Source of the DNA: Comamonadaceae bacterium
GTDB lineage: Bacteria > Pseudomonadota > Gammaproteobacteria > Burkholderiales > Burkholderiaceae_C
NCBI GenBank assembly: GCA_021299875.1
Contig: JAJTEW010000006.1
Location: 103,165-167,164, forward strand
Direction of reading: 5' to 3'
DNA length: 64,000 nt
In this document: positions 46,992 to 56,874 of the stretch, one piece after another
How positions within the stretch are numbered: position 1 is the stretch's first letter
How the letters are laid out: every line of letters starts with the position of its first letter
Made by a program: the position numbers and the translations under genes
Notes under the pieces: generated by a model
Database searches by the model: none
Told to the model about the DNA's origin: nothing
The model's input: only the letters and a program-made list of their open reading frames with translations

Positions 46992-47156
46992 AGGGCTGCC
47001 CAGGCGAACGGCTAGACACCGTGCCGGGAAACGTGCAATCCAGGCAGGCTGTGCGCTTCCCAGTGGTTCTGAGGCGGTCCAAATTGGCCGCCTCGCTCCA
47101 CGTCAGAGTGGTCTGTTTTGGGTTCAAAACAGGCTCCTATCGCCAGTCGCGCACCC
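46992..47156 (-). ncRNA. ZTP (pfl-type) riboswitch upstream of glyA
   Basis: On the minus strand the aptamer reads GGGTGCGC, then GACTGGCGA (47148-47140), a hairpin CTGTTTTG/CAAAACAG (47132-47113), a second hairpin GAGGCGG/CCGCCTC (47094-47071), AACCACTGGGAAGCGCAC (47068-47051) closing the outer stem with GTGCGC (47154-47149), a linker, and CCGTTCGCCTGGGCA (47011-46997). The GACUGGCG, AACCACNGGGRAGC and C-x-CGCCUGGGCA blocks are the conserved core of the pfl/ZTP class that senses ZTP/ZMP. glyA is a known target of this class in other bacteria. No terminator follows, so control may be at translation start. Confidence 0.88.
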
Positions 47157-47181
47157 GAGGAGTGTAGCCCAGACAGACCCC

Positions 47182-47949
47182 TCAGTTGAGGGCGGGCCGC
47201 GTCTGCAGGCGGCTGTTTTGTGCGACTTCCATTCTTTTAGAAGCGCGCACCATGTTGTCGAGCAGTTTTTGCTCCGCCAACACCCGATGGGTGTAATCGG
47301 CGCTGTTGCGTTGGCCTGTGGCCGTTGCATACAAGAGCAAGGCCGCTTCGACCGAGGCACTTTGCTCGATGAGTGTTTGCAGGTGCTGCGCCCCCACGCG
47401 CAGGTTGGTCAACGGGTCGAACGCCACCAAAGGCCCCCCAAAAGGCAACAAGGCCAGGTGTTGGGCTTGGGGTTCGATTTGCATCAGGCCCATACCGCCT
47501 TGGGCGCCAGAGGCAAACGGGTTGAACCGCGACTCAATGGCCATGACGGCCAGCAACAAGGTGGGCGACACCTGGATGCGATCGCCCAAAAGCCAAGCTT
47601 CTGAGACCAGGCTGCCCAATGGCTCTGGTGACAGTTTGAACCTGCGACTCAAGCCTCGTGTGACGGCCTCTTGTTGTTCACTCAACGCCCATGGGCCTGC
47701 GGCTTCCTTGGCGTGCACAAGAACGTCAGCAGGCCCGGTGGCGGAGATGTCCGAAGCGCCGTCTTGTCGGGCGTCCAGCCAGCTGAGCAGGCTGAGGCTG
47801 GCGCTGAGCCGCCATGCAGGTTGGCTGGCAAAAAACAGCACGCTTGCCAAGCTCACCAAGCCCAGCAGTGCCAAGCTGTGTCGGGTGAGTTTCAAGAGGC
47901 CCCAGTGGAAGCGCTTGTTCAGCCAGTGGCTTTTCAGTTTGTCGGTCAC
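47182..47949 (-). CDS. Lytic transglycosylase, membrane-anchored
   Basis: 255 residues from GTG 47949; a longer GTG start at 48039 is possible. An N-terminal signal anchor (TRHSLALLGLVSLASVLFFA) is followed by the SLT domain: AVMAIESRFNPFASGAQGGM then GLMQIEP carries the catalytic Glu of the ES motif, and DPLTNLRVGAQHLQTLIEQ with LLLYATATGQ completes the family pattern. It cleaves peptidoglycan glycan strands. Same strand as, and 25 bases ahead of, the glyA riboswitch. Confidence 0.88.
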   Translation of the reverse strand: MTDKLKSHWLNKRFHWGLLKLTRHSLALLGLVSLASVLFFASQPAWRLSASLSLLSWLDARQDGASDISATGPADVLVHAKEAAGPWALSEQQEAVTRGLSRRFKLSPEPLGSLVSEAWLLGDRIQVSPTLLLAVMAIESRFNPFASGAQGGMGLMQIEPQAQHLALLPFGGPLVAFDPLTNLRVGAQHLQTLIEQSASVEAALLLYATATGQRNSADYTHRVLAEQKLLDNMVRASKRMEVAQNSRLQTRPALN

Positions 47950-48348
47950 GGTGTTTCTGTCATGCCAAGGACTGGCAACGCGCTGGGCATGGTCAGTCCA
48001 AGTGGGTGGATGGGTCCAGTGGCCACAAGTGCTGATCACTTGGGTCCAGGCCGCCTGGTCGGCGGCGGTATCGGCTGGTCCCTGGCTTTGAGGGATGCGC
48101 GATTTTAGGGGATAAAAATGCCAAATTCTTTATATAAAATAAGATTTTGAGATTGATTTGTGCATATAAAGAGCACAAGCCGCCGATAAACACCAGAGAT
48201 TGCAACGGAAAGTGGTTCAACCCACAGCAGGGTCGAAATTCCAGCGAAAATACGCGCTTTGTGTCTTGGCTGGATGTGGGTGTACCCGTGCCCGTTCTGG
48301 CCGAGCGTGATGCCAGCCCGGCATACCCTGTGTTTTAAAGCTTCTACC
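47950..48348. other. Intergenic region between transglycosylase and DUF349 genes
   Basis: About 400 bases without a credible gene. A conspicuous AT-rich island (about 48110-48175, TTTATATAAAATAAG in the middle) probably contains divergent promoters. I found no hairpin, tRNA or known riboswitch motif here. Short reading frames on both strands carry no recognisable protein. Confidence 0.5.
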
Positions 48349-51099
48349 GTGACCACTCCCTCCAAGCCCCTTGACCCCGTCAACCTGGACCCGCTGACCG
48401 CCGGGATCTTTCAAGCCGCCACCTCGGGTGATCGCAGCGCTCGCTTGCGCGAGTGGCTTCAGGCCGGGCCCAGTGAAGCCGAGATGCACGAGGTTTATCG
48501 CGAGTTGTCCTCCAAGGACAAAGGGGTGGCCAAACAGCTCAAAGAAAAGATCGATGAGATCAAGCGCAGCCACGGGCAAGAGGCGTTGGCCAGCGATTGG
48601 GCCCAAAAAGCGGTGTTGATTTTGTCAGCGCCACGCCTCAACATGGCCGACGCATTGGCTTGGCAACGCGACGCCGCCAAGGCGGGTGCACCCCTTTCTC
48701 GCGAGCCTTTGGCCAGCCTGAAGGTCAAGTTGGTCGATGTGGTCAAAGGCGTTGAGGATCTGCAACACCAAGTCATGGTGCAACGCGAATCGGCGGTCTT
48801 GTTGGCCCAGCGCATTGAAGTGTTGTCGACCAAGCCGATCGCGGAGGCCCAACACGGGCATGCCGGTTTGCAAAACGATGTCGCCCAGTGGCAAACCCAG
48901 GCGCAATCGCTGATGGCCAACGCCGTTTGGCCGAGTGTTGACCTCAAATATCCCCACCAACTGGATGCAGCGGGCAAACAAATGCAAGCGGTTTGGGATG
49001 GTTTTTCTGCCGCCCTGGCCTTGGCCAATGTGGCTTTGGCCGACGCCAGCGCGGCTTTGCCACCCGTGCCGGTGTGGGCCGACGAGCTTCGTCGTCAGCG
49101 CGGCGAAGTGGTGCACGCGCCCACCGGCCCGGTGGCCAGCGCTGGTGTGCCGGGAGCGGAAAAGTCGGACAAATCCGACAAGCCCGCCAAACCCAAAATT
49201 GACCCCGCCCAGCGTCAAGCCCTGCGCGAGCAGGCGATGCAAACGGTCACGTCGGCTTTGGAAATCCTGGAAAAGCAAATCACGCAAGGCGAGGGTGCGA
49301 ACTTGGCCGAAACTTGCGCCACTTTGCGCACTGCGCTCAAAACGCACGGGAAAAATCTGGACACCAGTTTGGACGAGCGTCTGCATCAGGCCCTCACGGC
49401 CGCTGGCGACGCTGAGGGTTGGCAACGATGGTTGGCCGATCAGGTGCGCCTTGACTTGGTCACGCAAGCCGAAGCTTTGCTGGACGAAAACAAAGCCCCC
49501 ACCGTGGGCGGTCGCAAGCTGCAAGACAAGTTGCGCCAGTTGCGTGAAGGTTGGAAGCAAATTGACCAAGGCGGTTTGCCCAACCATGCCTTGTGGAAGC
49601 GGTTCGATGCCGCATGCAACGAGGCTTACAAAGCGGTGCTGGCTTGGCTGGAGCAGATGAAAAGGACTCGGCCGACCAACGTGCGCAACGCGTCGCCCTG
49701 ATAGAAGAGGTCAAGGCATGGACGGCGGCCCAAACCGAGTCTGAGGATTGGCGTGCCCAGTTGCGTGCACTGCACCAGTTCGCTGACCGTTGGCGCAATG
49801 CGGGCCATCTGAGCGAGAAAGCCTTTGGGGAAATGCAGGGCCAATGGAAAGGTATTTTCAAAGCCGCAGCCGCGCGCCTTGAAGCCGCCCAAAAGTCCAG
49901 CATCGATCGGCGCCAAGCTTTGATTCAAGAGGCCCAAGAGGTGGGTGCTGCCCCGGCTTTGCGCATGGACGCCGTCAAAGCCTTGCAGCAGCGCTGGCAA
50001 GTGGAGGCGCAATCCGTGCCGCTGGACCGCAAAACAGAACAAAAGCTCTGGGAGGTCTTTCGCGCCCCTCTGGACGAGGCCTTTCAACGCAAAGGCGCCG
50101 ACCGCCCCCCAGTTGCAGGGCCCCTCAACGACCATGACCGTGCGGTCATTGAGGCCTCTAAAGCCCTCGATGCGGCCAATGCCAGTTGCGATGTGGTCCA
50201 AATTCGCTCGGCCATGGCCGCTTTGGATGCGGCCTTGCGCGGACAGGCCCAGCAGGCCAAAACCGTTCAGCCTGCCTCGGTTTCTGCGCCCAGGATGCAG
50301 GCCGCTGCCGCAGAGTCGTCTGCAGACACGGCCAAAGCGGCGGCTTCAGAGCCGGTGCCTACCGATGAAGTACAAGAGGGCGCTGCCCCATCCACCGCAG
50401 ATGCAGACATCATCGCCATCGCCCACCGTTGTAGCCAAGCCATCTAAACCCGTGGTCGCTGTTCGTGGAGACGATCGGCCCGGTCAAAAGCGCACAGAAG
50501 CGCCCGCTGGCCGTGACGGTCGACGCGACGCGCGTCCCAGTGAGCGCGGTGCGCGCCCGGGTGCTGACCGAGGCCCAGGCCGAGGCGGTGACCGTTTTGC
50601 CGACCGTGCGCCACGGGGCGATTTCCGCGAAGACCGTGGTCCACGCTTGGGTGACGCTGCCTTCCGCGCCCAACGCGAAGCGATGGAGCGTGCTGAAATG
50701 TCGCTGCGCAAATTGGCTGCGCAAGCACACGGCGAAACCCTGACCCGTTTGATGTCAGCATGGCAATCGCGTCAAGCCGATGCTTTGCCGACCTCGCAAG
50801 AGTTGGGCAAAGCGGTCGCTGCACCCACCCGACAGGCATGGGTGCAAGCCGTTGGTGGCCAAGCCAAGGCGCCTGCTGAGACGGCCTTGTTGCGCCTCGA
50901 GATGGCCGCCGAAGTGCCCACACCTGCCGATCAATTGAATGCGCGCCGTGCACTGCAGCTGCAGTTGCTGACCCAGCGCAACCAACCCGGACCCTCTGAA
51001 ACATGGGCACAGGATGTGGCGCAGGTGTTGTCAGGGCCGCACGAAGAGGCGACTGCGCGTCGCTTGCAAAACGCGCTCAAGAACCTGTTGCGTTCATGA
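48349..51099 (+). pseudogene. DUF349 domain protein, broken by two frameshifts
   Basis: From GTG 48349 the chain runs in one frame to about 49660 (LKEKIDEIKRSHGQEA; DUF349-like helical repeats such as LREGWKQIDQGGLPNHALWK, then RFDAACNEAYKAVLAWLEQM). The sequence ATGAAAAGG lacks one A, and the homology continues in the next frame (KDSADQRAQRVALIEEVKAW ... WEVFRAPLDEAFQRKGADRP) to about 50428. There one extra C in GCCCACC moves it back to the original frame for an Arg/Asp-rich linker and a C-terminal helical domain ending NALKNLLRS at 51099. Without the two indels it would be one protein of about 916 residues. DUF349 proteins are alpha-helical with largely unknown function. Either a pseudogene or sequencing errors; the intact coding character on both sides favours errors or very recent change. 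Confidence 0.75.
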
Positions 51100-51871
51100 T
51101 GTTCAGGCGGCGCAAGCCGCCTGATTTTTCAAGCCGAAAGACCTGTGCCCGGCGAGGTTCATGGTCCAGTGACCAATCGCTCAGCACGTGCCGCTGCCCT
51201 GTGCCCAGGGGGTGGTCGGCGGGCCGGTGGGTGTGGCCATGGACCATGCGATCGGCCTGCGCCAGCGACAACCAGAACTGGCTCATCTCCGGGTCCGCGT
51301 CGGCAAAGCCCATGCCCACCTGCTTTTTTGACTCGCTCAGAGCGCGCAAGCTGCGGGCAAACGCTTGGCGTTCGGTCAAAGGCTTGGCCAAAAAAGCCTG
51401 CTGCCATTGTGGACTGCGTGCCTGCTGCCTGAAGGCCTGGTAAGGCTGGTCGTCCAAGCACAGGGCGTCGCCGTGGGTGAGCAAGATGCGCTGTTCGCCC
51501 AGTTCGAGCAAAGTGGGGTCGGTCAGGGACGCCACACCACAGCGACCCAGGTAATCCGGACCCACCAAAAAATCTCGGTTGCCAGGCATGAAGGCGACAT
51601 GGGTGCGTTGCGCGGTTTGGCTCAAAACATCGGCGCAACTTTGCAAAAACGGGTCTTGTGCCGCGGCATCGTCGCCCACCCAAACTTCAAACAAGTCACC
51701 CAGAATCAGCACCGCATCTGCCGGAGTTTGGGCCATGTAGGCCCGCCAGGCCTCAAAAGTGGCAGTTTCGGAGGCCTGCAAATGCAGATCCGAGATCAAG
51801 TCCACGGTTTGCCATGCCTCAGGCGCGGTCAGCTTGCCGAAGATCGGCGCGGTGGTGCGCGGTTCAAACAT
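51077..51871 (-). CDS. lpxH: UDP-2,3-diacylglucosamine diphosphatase
   Basis: Manganese phosphoesterase removing UMP in lipid A synthesis. 264 residues from ATG 51871. Metallophosphoesterase motifs: LISDLHL, GDLFEVWVGDD, FMPGNRDFLVG, LTHGDALCLDD and VHGHTHRPADH. The C-terminal 23 bases overlap the end of the DUF349 gene convergently. Starts 12 bases after ppiB, so ppiB and lpxH share a transcript. Confidence 0.95.
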   Translation of the reverse strand: MFEPRTTAPIFGKLTAPEAWQTVDLISDLHLQASETATFEAWRAYMAQTPADAVLILGDLFEVWVGDDAAAQDPFLQSCADVLSQTAQRTHVAFMPGNRDFLVGPDYLGRCGVASLTDPTLLELGEQRILLTHGDALCLDDQPYQAFRQQARSPQWQQAFLAKPLTERQAFARSLRALSESKKQVGMGFADADPEMSQFWLSLAQADRMVHGHTHRPADHPLGTGQRHVLSDWSLDHEPRRAQVFRLEKSGGLRRLNIMNATGS

Positions 51872-51882
51872 GGCCCCAACCC

Positions 51883-52389
51883 TCAAAGGGCGATGGCTTT
51901 TTCGATCACCACGTCTTCTTTGGGCACGTCACCGTGGCCGCCGCGGTTGCCGGTTTTCACGTCCTTGATCTGGTCGACGACTTCGGTGCCCTTGACCACT
52001 TTGCCAAACACAGCGTAGCCCCAGCCTTGCATGGAGGGTGCGGTGTGGTTCAAGAAGTCGTTTTTGGCCACGTTGATGAAGAACTGCGACGAGGCCGAGT
52101 GAGGCGCCGAGGTGCGTGCCATGGCCACGGTGTACTCGTCGTTTTTCAGGCCGTTGTTGGCTTCGTTTTCGATGGTGGCATCGGTGGGCTTTTGGTTCAT
52201 GCCGGGTTCGAAACCGCCGCCTTGGACCATGAAGCCGGGGATCACGCGGTGAAAAATCGTGTTGTTGTAGTGGCCCTTGTTCACATAGGCCAAGAAATTT
52301 TCGGTCGACTTGGGGGCTTTTTCAGCATCCAGCTCGAGGGTGATGACGCCGTAGCCGGTGATGTGCAGTTCGACTTGTGGGTTGCTCAT
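51883..52389 (-). CDS. ppiB: Peptidylprolyl isomerase (cyclophilin), cytoplasmic
   Basis: 168 residues without signal peptide. Cyclophilin core: [20 protein letters not shown] with catalytic Arg and Phe, [19 protein letters not shown], and [17 protein letters not shown]. Accelerates proline cis-trans isomerisation in folding. Lies between the exported paralogue ppiA (upstream) and lpxH (downstream), four bases after ppiA's stop. Confidence 0.97.
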   Translation of the reverse strand: MSNPQVELHITGYGVITLELDAEKAPKSTENFLAYVNKGHYNNTIFHRVIPGFMVQGGGFEPGMNQKPTDATIENEANNGLKNDEYTVAMARTSAPHSASSQFFINVAKNDFLNHTAPSMQGWGYAVFGKVVKGTEVVDQIKDVKTGNRGGHGDVPKEDVVIEKAIAL

Positions 52390-52393
52390 GGTG

Positions 52394-52999
52394 TTATTTC
52401 AACAAAGTGATGGATTGGATGACAACCGGCGTGCGGGGCACATCGGTTGGGAAGGGGCCGCCAGCGCCTGTGGGCGTGTTGCGGATTTTTTGGAGCACCT
52501 CCATGCCGGACGTGACTTTGCCAAAAACGGTGTAGCCGAAGCTTTGAAAGCTGGGATCCAAAAACGCGTTGTCCACCACGTTGATGAAAAATTGTGCCGT
52601 GGCCGATTGCGGATCGTTGGTGCGGGCCATGGCCAATGTGCCCGTGGTGTTTTTCAGGCCAGCGGCCAGGGCTTGTCGGCCCTCGTGCGCTACCGCAGCG
52701 CGTGTTTTCTTTTCTCGGTATTGGCTGTCGTAGCCCCCCCCTTGGACCATGAAGCCAGGAATCACGCGGTGAAAAATCGTCCCATCGTAGTGTTTGTCGT
52801 TCACATACTGCACAAAATTGGCCACAGTTTTGGGGGCCTTGTCGGCGTACAGCTCGGCCTCGATGTCGCCCAGGCTGGTGCTGATGCGCACTTTGCTCGC
52901 GGGTGTTGGGTTTTGCGCCCAGAGGGCTGCCGGCGCCAACACACCCAAGGACAACACCAGGCAAGTCAAACGTCGGGGCAGGTTGAAAAATGTGGTCAT
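52394..52999 (-). CDS. ppiA: Peptidylprolyl isomerase (cyclophilin), periplasmic
   Basis: 201 residues from ATG 52999 with a Sec signal ending ALWAQN. Cyclophilin motifs: [40 protein letters not shown] and [17 protein letters not shown]. It differs from ppiB by the signal peptide and a longer loop ([17 protein letters not shown]). Second gene after the TPR protein on the minus strand, with the order TPR, ppiA, ppiB, lpxH. Confidence 0.96.
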   Translation of the reverse strand: MTTFFNLPRRLTCLVLSLGVLAPAALWAQNPTPASKVRISTSLGDIEAELYADKAPKTVANFVQYVNDKHYDGTIFHRVIPGFMVQGGGYDSQYREKKTRAAVAHEGRQALAAGLKNTTGTLAMARTNDPQSATAQFFINVVDNAFLDPSFQSFGYTVFGKVTSGMEVLQKIRNTPTGAGGPFPTDVPRTPVVIQSITLLK

Positions 53000-53037
53000 A
53001 GGCTGGTTGATGTCATACAAAAGCTTGGAAGGCCCGA

Positions 53038-53544
53038 TCAAGGGGCCTTCAGGACCTGAACGGTGTTCGCTTGTTTGGTTTGCAGGCGTTTGAGCTGAGG
53101 GCTCAGGTTCAAGGCCTGCCCATAGGCGCGAGCGGCCAAGGCCAAATAAAGATCGCCCATGTTTTCAAGGGCCAAGGCGTAATCCGGACGGGCCTGAATC
53201 GCCGCTTGCAATGACAACAAGGCCTCTTCATGCCGGTTGGCGCGTGCCAACAAGGCCGCGAGGTTGTTGTGGGGCTCGGGCAGTTCGGGAAAAGACAAAG
53301 TCAAGGCCCGCAAGGTGTCCATGGCGGCCTGGGTTTGCCCCTGGCCCGTTTGAATGTGGCTGAGCAAAAGCCGCATTTGAGGGTCGGTGGGGGTGGTTTT
53401 GAGTCGGGACTCTGCCAAGGCTTGCGCGGGCTGCCACTGACCGCTTTGAACCAAGTCATTGACTTCGGTGTAAATGTCCGCTCGGGCACCGCTGCTCAAA
53501 ATCAAGAGGGTGCAACAAGCCATCAAGGTCAGCCAATTTCGCAT
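53038..53544 (-). CDS. Exported tetratricopeptide repeat protein
   Basis: 168 residues; signal peptide MRNWLTLMACCTLLILSSGA then RADIYTEV. TPR-like helical pairs: QWQPAQALAESRLKTTPTDP, LSHIQTGQGQTQAAMDTLRA, EPHNNLAALLARANRHEEAL and PDYALALENMGDLYLALAAR. It should act as a periplasmic scaffold; the partner is unknown. Its neighbour is periplasmic ppiA, 38 bases downstream, suggesting an envelope-folding role (inference). The 260 bases before cysS carry no other gene. Confidence 0.85.
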   Translation of the reverse strand: MRNWLTLMACCTLLILSSGARADIYTEVNDLVQSGQWQPAQALAESRLKTTPTDPQMRLLLSHIQTGQGQTQAAMDTLRALTLSFPELPEPHNNLAALLARANRHEEALLSLQAAIQARPDYALALENMGDLYLALAARAYGQALNLSPQLKRLQTKQANTVQVLKAP

Positions 53545-53804
53545 GCGAGCCCGAAAAAGTGGTGGGTGTGTGCCCCGATGTCAAGGTGGCAAAACCTGAC
53601 CCAAATAGACCTTCAAACGCCAAGGTACGGGGATATACTGAGCGGCCATTGTAGCGGAGCACCTGCTCTTTTTAGGGTGCCCTAGGCCCTTGTCAGTCCC
53701 CAATGGGTGGGTTTGATCGAGGCTCTTGGCGCTCATGCCACAGTCGCCAGTTTGGACTGTCTTCGACTTTCGCGGATTTTTAACCGCCATTTCAATTTTC
53801 ATTC

Positions 53805-55181
53805 ATGAGTTTGCGCATTTTCAACACGCTCAGCCGTGCTGTATCCGATTTTTCACCGGTTGATCCAGGTCATGTGCGCATGTACGTCTGTGGCATGACG
53901 GTCTATGACCTGTGCCATTTGGGTCATGCCCGCTCGATGATCGCCTTTGACGTGGTGCAGCGCTGGCTCAAAGCCAGTGGCTACCGGGTGACCTATGTGC
54001 GTAACGTGACCGACATCGATGACAAGATCATCAAGCGTGCCCTTGAGCGTGGTGAAACCATCCGCCACCTGACCGACCGCATGATCGATGCCTTGCATCA
54101 GGACGCCGACGCCCTGGGCATTGAGCGCCCCCAGCACGAGCCCCGCGCCACCGATTATGTGCCCCAGATGCTCAGCATGATCGGCACCCTGGAGCAAAAA
54201 GGCTTGGCTTACCGCGCGGCCAATGGCGATGTGAACTATTCAGTGCGCAAGTTTGCAGGTTACGGCAAGTTGTCCGGCAAGTCATTGGACGAATTGAATG
54301 CCGGTGAACGTGTGGCCGTGGAGACGGACAAGCACGACCCACTGGACTTTGTGCTTTGGAAGCGTGCCAAACCCACCGAACCCGATGACGTTCAATGGGC
54401 CAGCCCCTTTGGCACAGGCCGTCCTGGCTGGCACATCGAGTGCTCGGCCATGGCCTGTGAGCTGCTGGGCCAAACTTTTGACATCCACGGCGGCGGGGCC
54501 GACCTGCAGTTCCCACACCACGAAAACGAAATTGCCCAAAGCGAAGGTGCCAACGGCCAGCCTCTGGCCCGCTTTTGGATGCACAACGGCTTCATCAATG
54601 TGGACAACGAAAAGATGTCCAAGAGCTTGGGCAACTTCTTCACCATCCGTGATGTGTTGAAAGAATTTGACGCCGAGACGGTGCGCTTTTTCATCGTGCG
54701 CAGCCACTACCGCAGCTCGCTCAATTACAGCGATGTGCACTTGAACGATGCCAAGGGTGCCTTGAAGCGCCTGTACACCGCACTTCAAGCCGTGCCACCC
54801 GCCAATGTGAAGATCGACTGGACGGACCCTTTGGCAGCCCGTTTCAAATCCGCCATGGACGAAGACTTTGGCACCCCCGAAGCGGTGTCGGTGCTCTTTG
54901 AACTGGCCAGCGAAGTCAACCGCAGTGGCTCGGCCGAGCGCGCAGGCTTGCTCAAGGTTTTGGGGGGCTTGCTGGGTTTGCTGCAGACCGACCCCACGGC
55001 CTACCTTCAAGCTGGGGCCGGTTTGGATGAGGCGGCCATTCAGGCGCAAATTCTGGCCCGGGCCGATGCCAAAAAAAGCAAAAACTTCGCCGAGGCCGAC
55101 CGCATCCGCAAGAATTTGCTGGCCCAAGGCATCGTGCTCAAAGACGCGGCCGCTGGCACCACCTGGGAGGCAGCTCCATGA
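53805..55181 (+). CDS. cysS: Cysteinyl-tRNA synthetase
   Basis: Charges tRNA-Cys. 458 residues, the usual class Ia size. Zinc-binding Cys in [18 protein letters not shown] (the HLGH is the HIGH signature), a further zinc site at [15 protein letters not shown] and [12 protein letters not shown], the KMSKS motif in [11 protein letters not shown], and the late anticodon-binding region to ATTWEAAP. The stop overlaps the glycosylase start by ATGA. Confidence 0.97.
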   Translation: MSLRIFNTLSRAVSDFSPVDPGHVRMYVCGMTVYDLCHLGHARSMIAFDVVQRWLKASGYRVTYVRNVTDIDDKIIKRALERGETIRHLTDRMIDALHQDADALGIERPQHEPRATDYVPQMLSMIGTLEQKGLAYRAANGDVNYSVRKFAGYGKLSGKSLDELNAGERVAVETDKHDPLDFVLWKRAKPTEPDDVQWASPFGTGRPGWHIECSAMACELLGQTFDIHGGGADLQFPHHENEIAQSEGANGQPLARFWMHNGFINVDNEKMSKSLGNFFTIRDVLKEFDAETVRFFIVRSHYRSSLNYSDVHLNDAKGALKRLYTALQAVPPANVKIDWTDPLAARFKSAMDEDFGTPEAVSVLFELASEVNRSGSAERAGLLKVLGGLLGLLQTDPTAYLQAGAGLDEAAIQAQILARADAKKSKNFAEADRIRKNLLAQGIVLKDAAAGTTWEAAP

Positions 55182-55825
55182 GCTCAGCCACGACTGCGGT
55201 GACGCCCGTCACGCCCGCTTACTGGGCCGAGGCCTGTGCGCACTTGGCCAAAAAAGACCGGGTCATGAAAAAACTGATCCCCCAGTTTGGCAATGCCATC
55301 TTGGAGACGCGCGGCGATGCGTTTGTGACCTTGGCCCGCTCCATCGTAGGCCAACAAATTTCAGTCAAGGCTGCCCAAACCGTCTGGGACCGTTTTTCCT
55401 TGCTGAGCAAACGCCTGACGCCTTCAGCGGTGCTCAAACTCAAAGTGGACGACATGCGGGCGGCTGGTTTATCGGTGCGCAAGGTGGAGTACCTGGTCGA
55501 TCTGGCGGTGCACTTCAGTTCTGGCACGGTGCACGTCAAGGCTTGGCAAGACATGGACGACGAGGCCATCATCGATGAATTGGTGGCCATCCGGGGCATT
55601 GGCCGCTGGACGGCCGAGATGTTCCTGATCTTTCATTTGCTGCGCCCCAACGTGCTGCCGCTCGACGATGTAGGCCTGATCAACGGCATCAGCCGAAACT
55701 ATTTTTCGGGCGAGCCCGTCAGCCGCAGCGACGCCCGCGAGGTGGCCCAAGCTTGGAGCCCTTATGCCACCGTGGCGACTTGGTATATTTGGCGCTCGCT
55801 GGATCCGGTTCCGGTGGCGTATTGA
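55178..55825 (+). CDS. DNA-3-methyladenine glycosylase, AlkA-type
   Basis: 215 residues. HhH-GPD superfamily: [38 protein letters not shown], the hairpin [20 protein letters not shown] and the catalytic Asp region [15 protein letters not shown]. Excises alkylated purines in base excision repair. It lacks the N-terminal AlkA domain, as in bacterial AlkA-like (MAG-type) short forms. ATG 55178 overlaps the cysS stop. Confidence 0.93.
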   Translation: MSSATTAVTPVTPAYWAEACAHLAKKDRVMKKLIPQFGNAILETRGDAFVTLARSIVGQQISVKAAQTVWDRFSLLSKRLTPSAVLKLKVDDMRAAGLSVRKVEYLVDLAVHFSSGTVHVKAWQDMDDEAIIDELVAIRGIGRWTAEMFLIFHLLRPNVLPLDDVGLINGISRNYFSGEPVSRSDAREVAQAWSPYATVATWYIWRSLDPVPVAY

Positions 55826-55870
55826 GGGCTGGGCAAAGCGTCCACCCGGTTTAGAACAGAGGAGCCCAAC

Positions 55871-56845
55871 TTGGCCAAAAAATCATTTCTCGACTTTGAG
55901 CAACCCGTTGCCGAACTCGAAGCCAAGATCGAAGAATTGCGTTATGTGCAGACCGAGTCGGCGGTGGACATCACCCTCGAGATCGAGCAGCTGAGTAAAA
56001 AAAGCCAGCAACTGACCAAAGACATCTACAGCGACTTGACCCCTTGGCAGGTCACCAAAATCTCGCGTCACCCCGAGCGGCCCTACACGCTGGACTACAT
56101 CCACGGCATCTTCACCGACTTTGTCGAGATGCATGGCGACCGCCACTTTGCCGACGATTTGTCCATCGTGGGCGGCTTGGCGCGCTTCAATGGCCAAGCC
56201 TGCATGGTACTGGGCCAGCAAAAAGGGCGCGACACCAAAGAGCGCACGCTGCGCAACTTTGGCATGAGCAAGCCCGAGGGCTACCGCAAGGCCCTGCGCC
56301 TCATGAAAACGGCCGAAAAATTCAAGCTGCCCGTGTTCACTTTTGTGGACACGCCCGGCGCCTACCCTGGCATTGACGCCGAAGAGCGCGGCCAGTCCGA
56401 AGCCATTGGCCGCAATATTTTTGAGATGGCCCAGCTCGAAGTCCCCATCATCACCACCATCATTGGTGAAGGCGGCTCGGGCGGCGCTTTGGCCATTTCG
56501 GTGGCCGACCAGGTCTTGATGCTGCAGTATTCGGTCTATTCGGTCATCAGCCCAGAAGGCTGCGCCTCCATCTTGTGGAAGACCAGCGAAAAGGCCGAAG
56601 TCGCTGCCGATGCTTTGGGCATCACAGCGCACCGACTCAAGGCTTTGGGTTTGGTCGACAAAATTGTCAATGAACCCGTGGGCGGTGCCCACCGCGATAC
56701 CGACCAAATGGTGTCCTTTCTCAAGCGGGCCTTGGGTGATGCATGGCGTCAACTGGCCGACCTCAAGCCCAAAGAGCTGCTTGAGCGCCGTTACGAGCGC
56801 CTGAACAGCTACGGCCGCTTCACCGACACCAAAGCGGTGAAATAA
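55871..56845 (+). CDS. accA: Acetyl-CoA carboxylase carboxyltransferase subunit alpha
   Basis: Transfers carboxyl from carboxybiotin to acetyl-CoA with AccD, first step in fatty acid synthesis. 324 residues. Start is TTG 55871, with AGAGGAG six bases upstream. [60 protein letters not shown] and [14 protein letters not shown] are the AccA signature blocks. Located between the glycosylase gene (46 bases) and tilS (30 bases), all plus strand. Confidence 0.97.
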   Translation: MAKKSFLDFEQPVAELEAKIEELRYVQTESAVDITLEIEQLSKKSQQLTKDIYSDLTPWQVTKISRHPERPYTLDYIHGIFTDFVEMHGDRHFADDLSIVGGLARFNGQACMVLGQQKGRDTKERTLRNFGMSKPEGYRKALRLMKTAEKFKLPVFTFVDTPGAYPGIDAEERGQSEAIGRNIFEMAQLEVPIITTIIGEGGSGGALAISVADQVLMLQYSVYSVISPEGCASILWKTSEKAEVAADALGITAHRLKALGLVDKIVNEPVGGAHRDTDQMVSFLKRALGDAWRQLADLKPKELLERRYERLNSYGRFTDTKAVK

Positions 56846-56874
56846 GCGCGCGGTTCAGCCCAGTGGCCTCAGCC

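Noticed and set aside
49655..49675. Programmed -1 frameshift at ATGAAAAGG in the DUF349 gene
   Set aside because: The site is a weak slippery sequence without a clear stimulatory structure, and a second opposite indel downstream makes errors or decay more likely.
53545..53804. Possible leader RNA before cysS
   Set aside because: No T-box or other known core is visible, and the class is not expected in betaproteobacteria.
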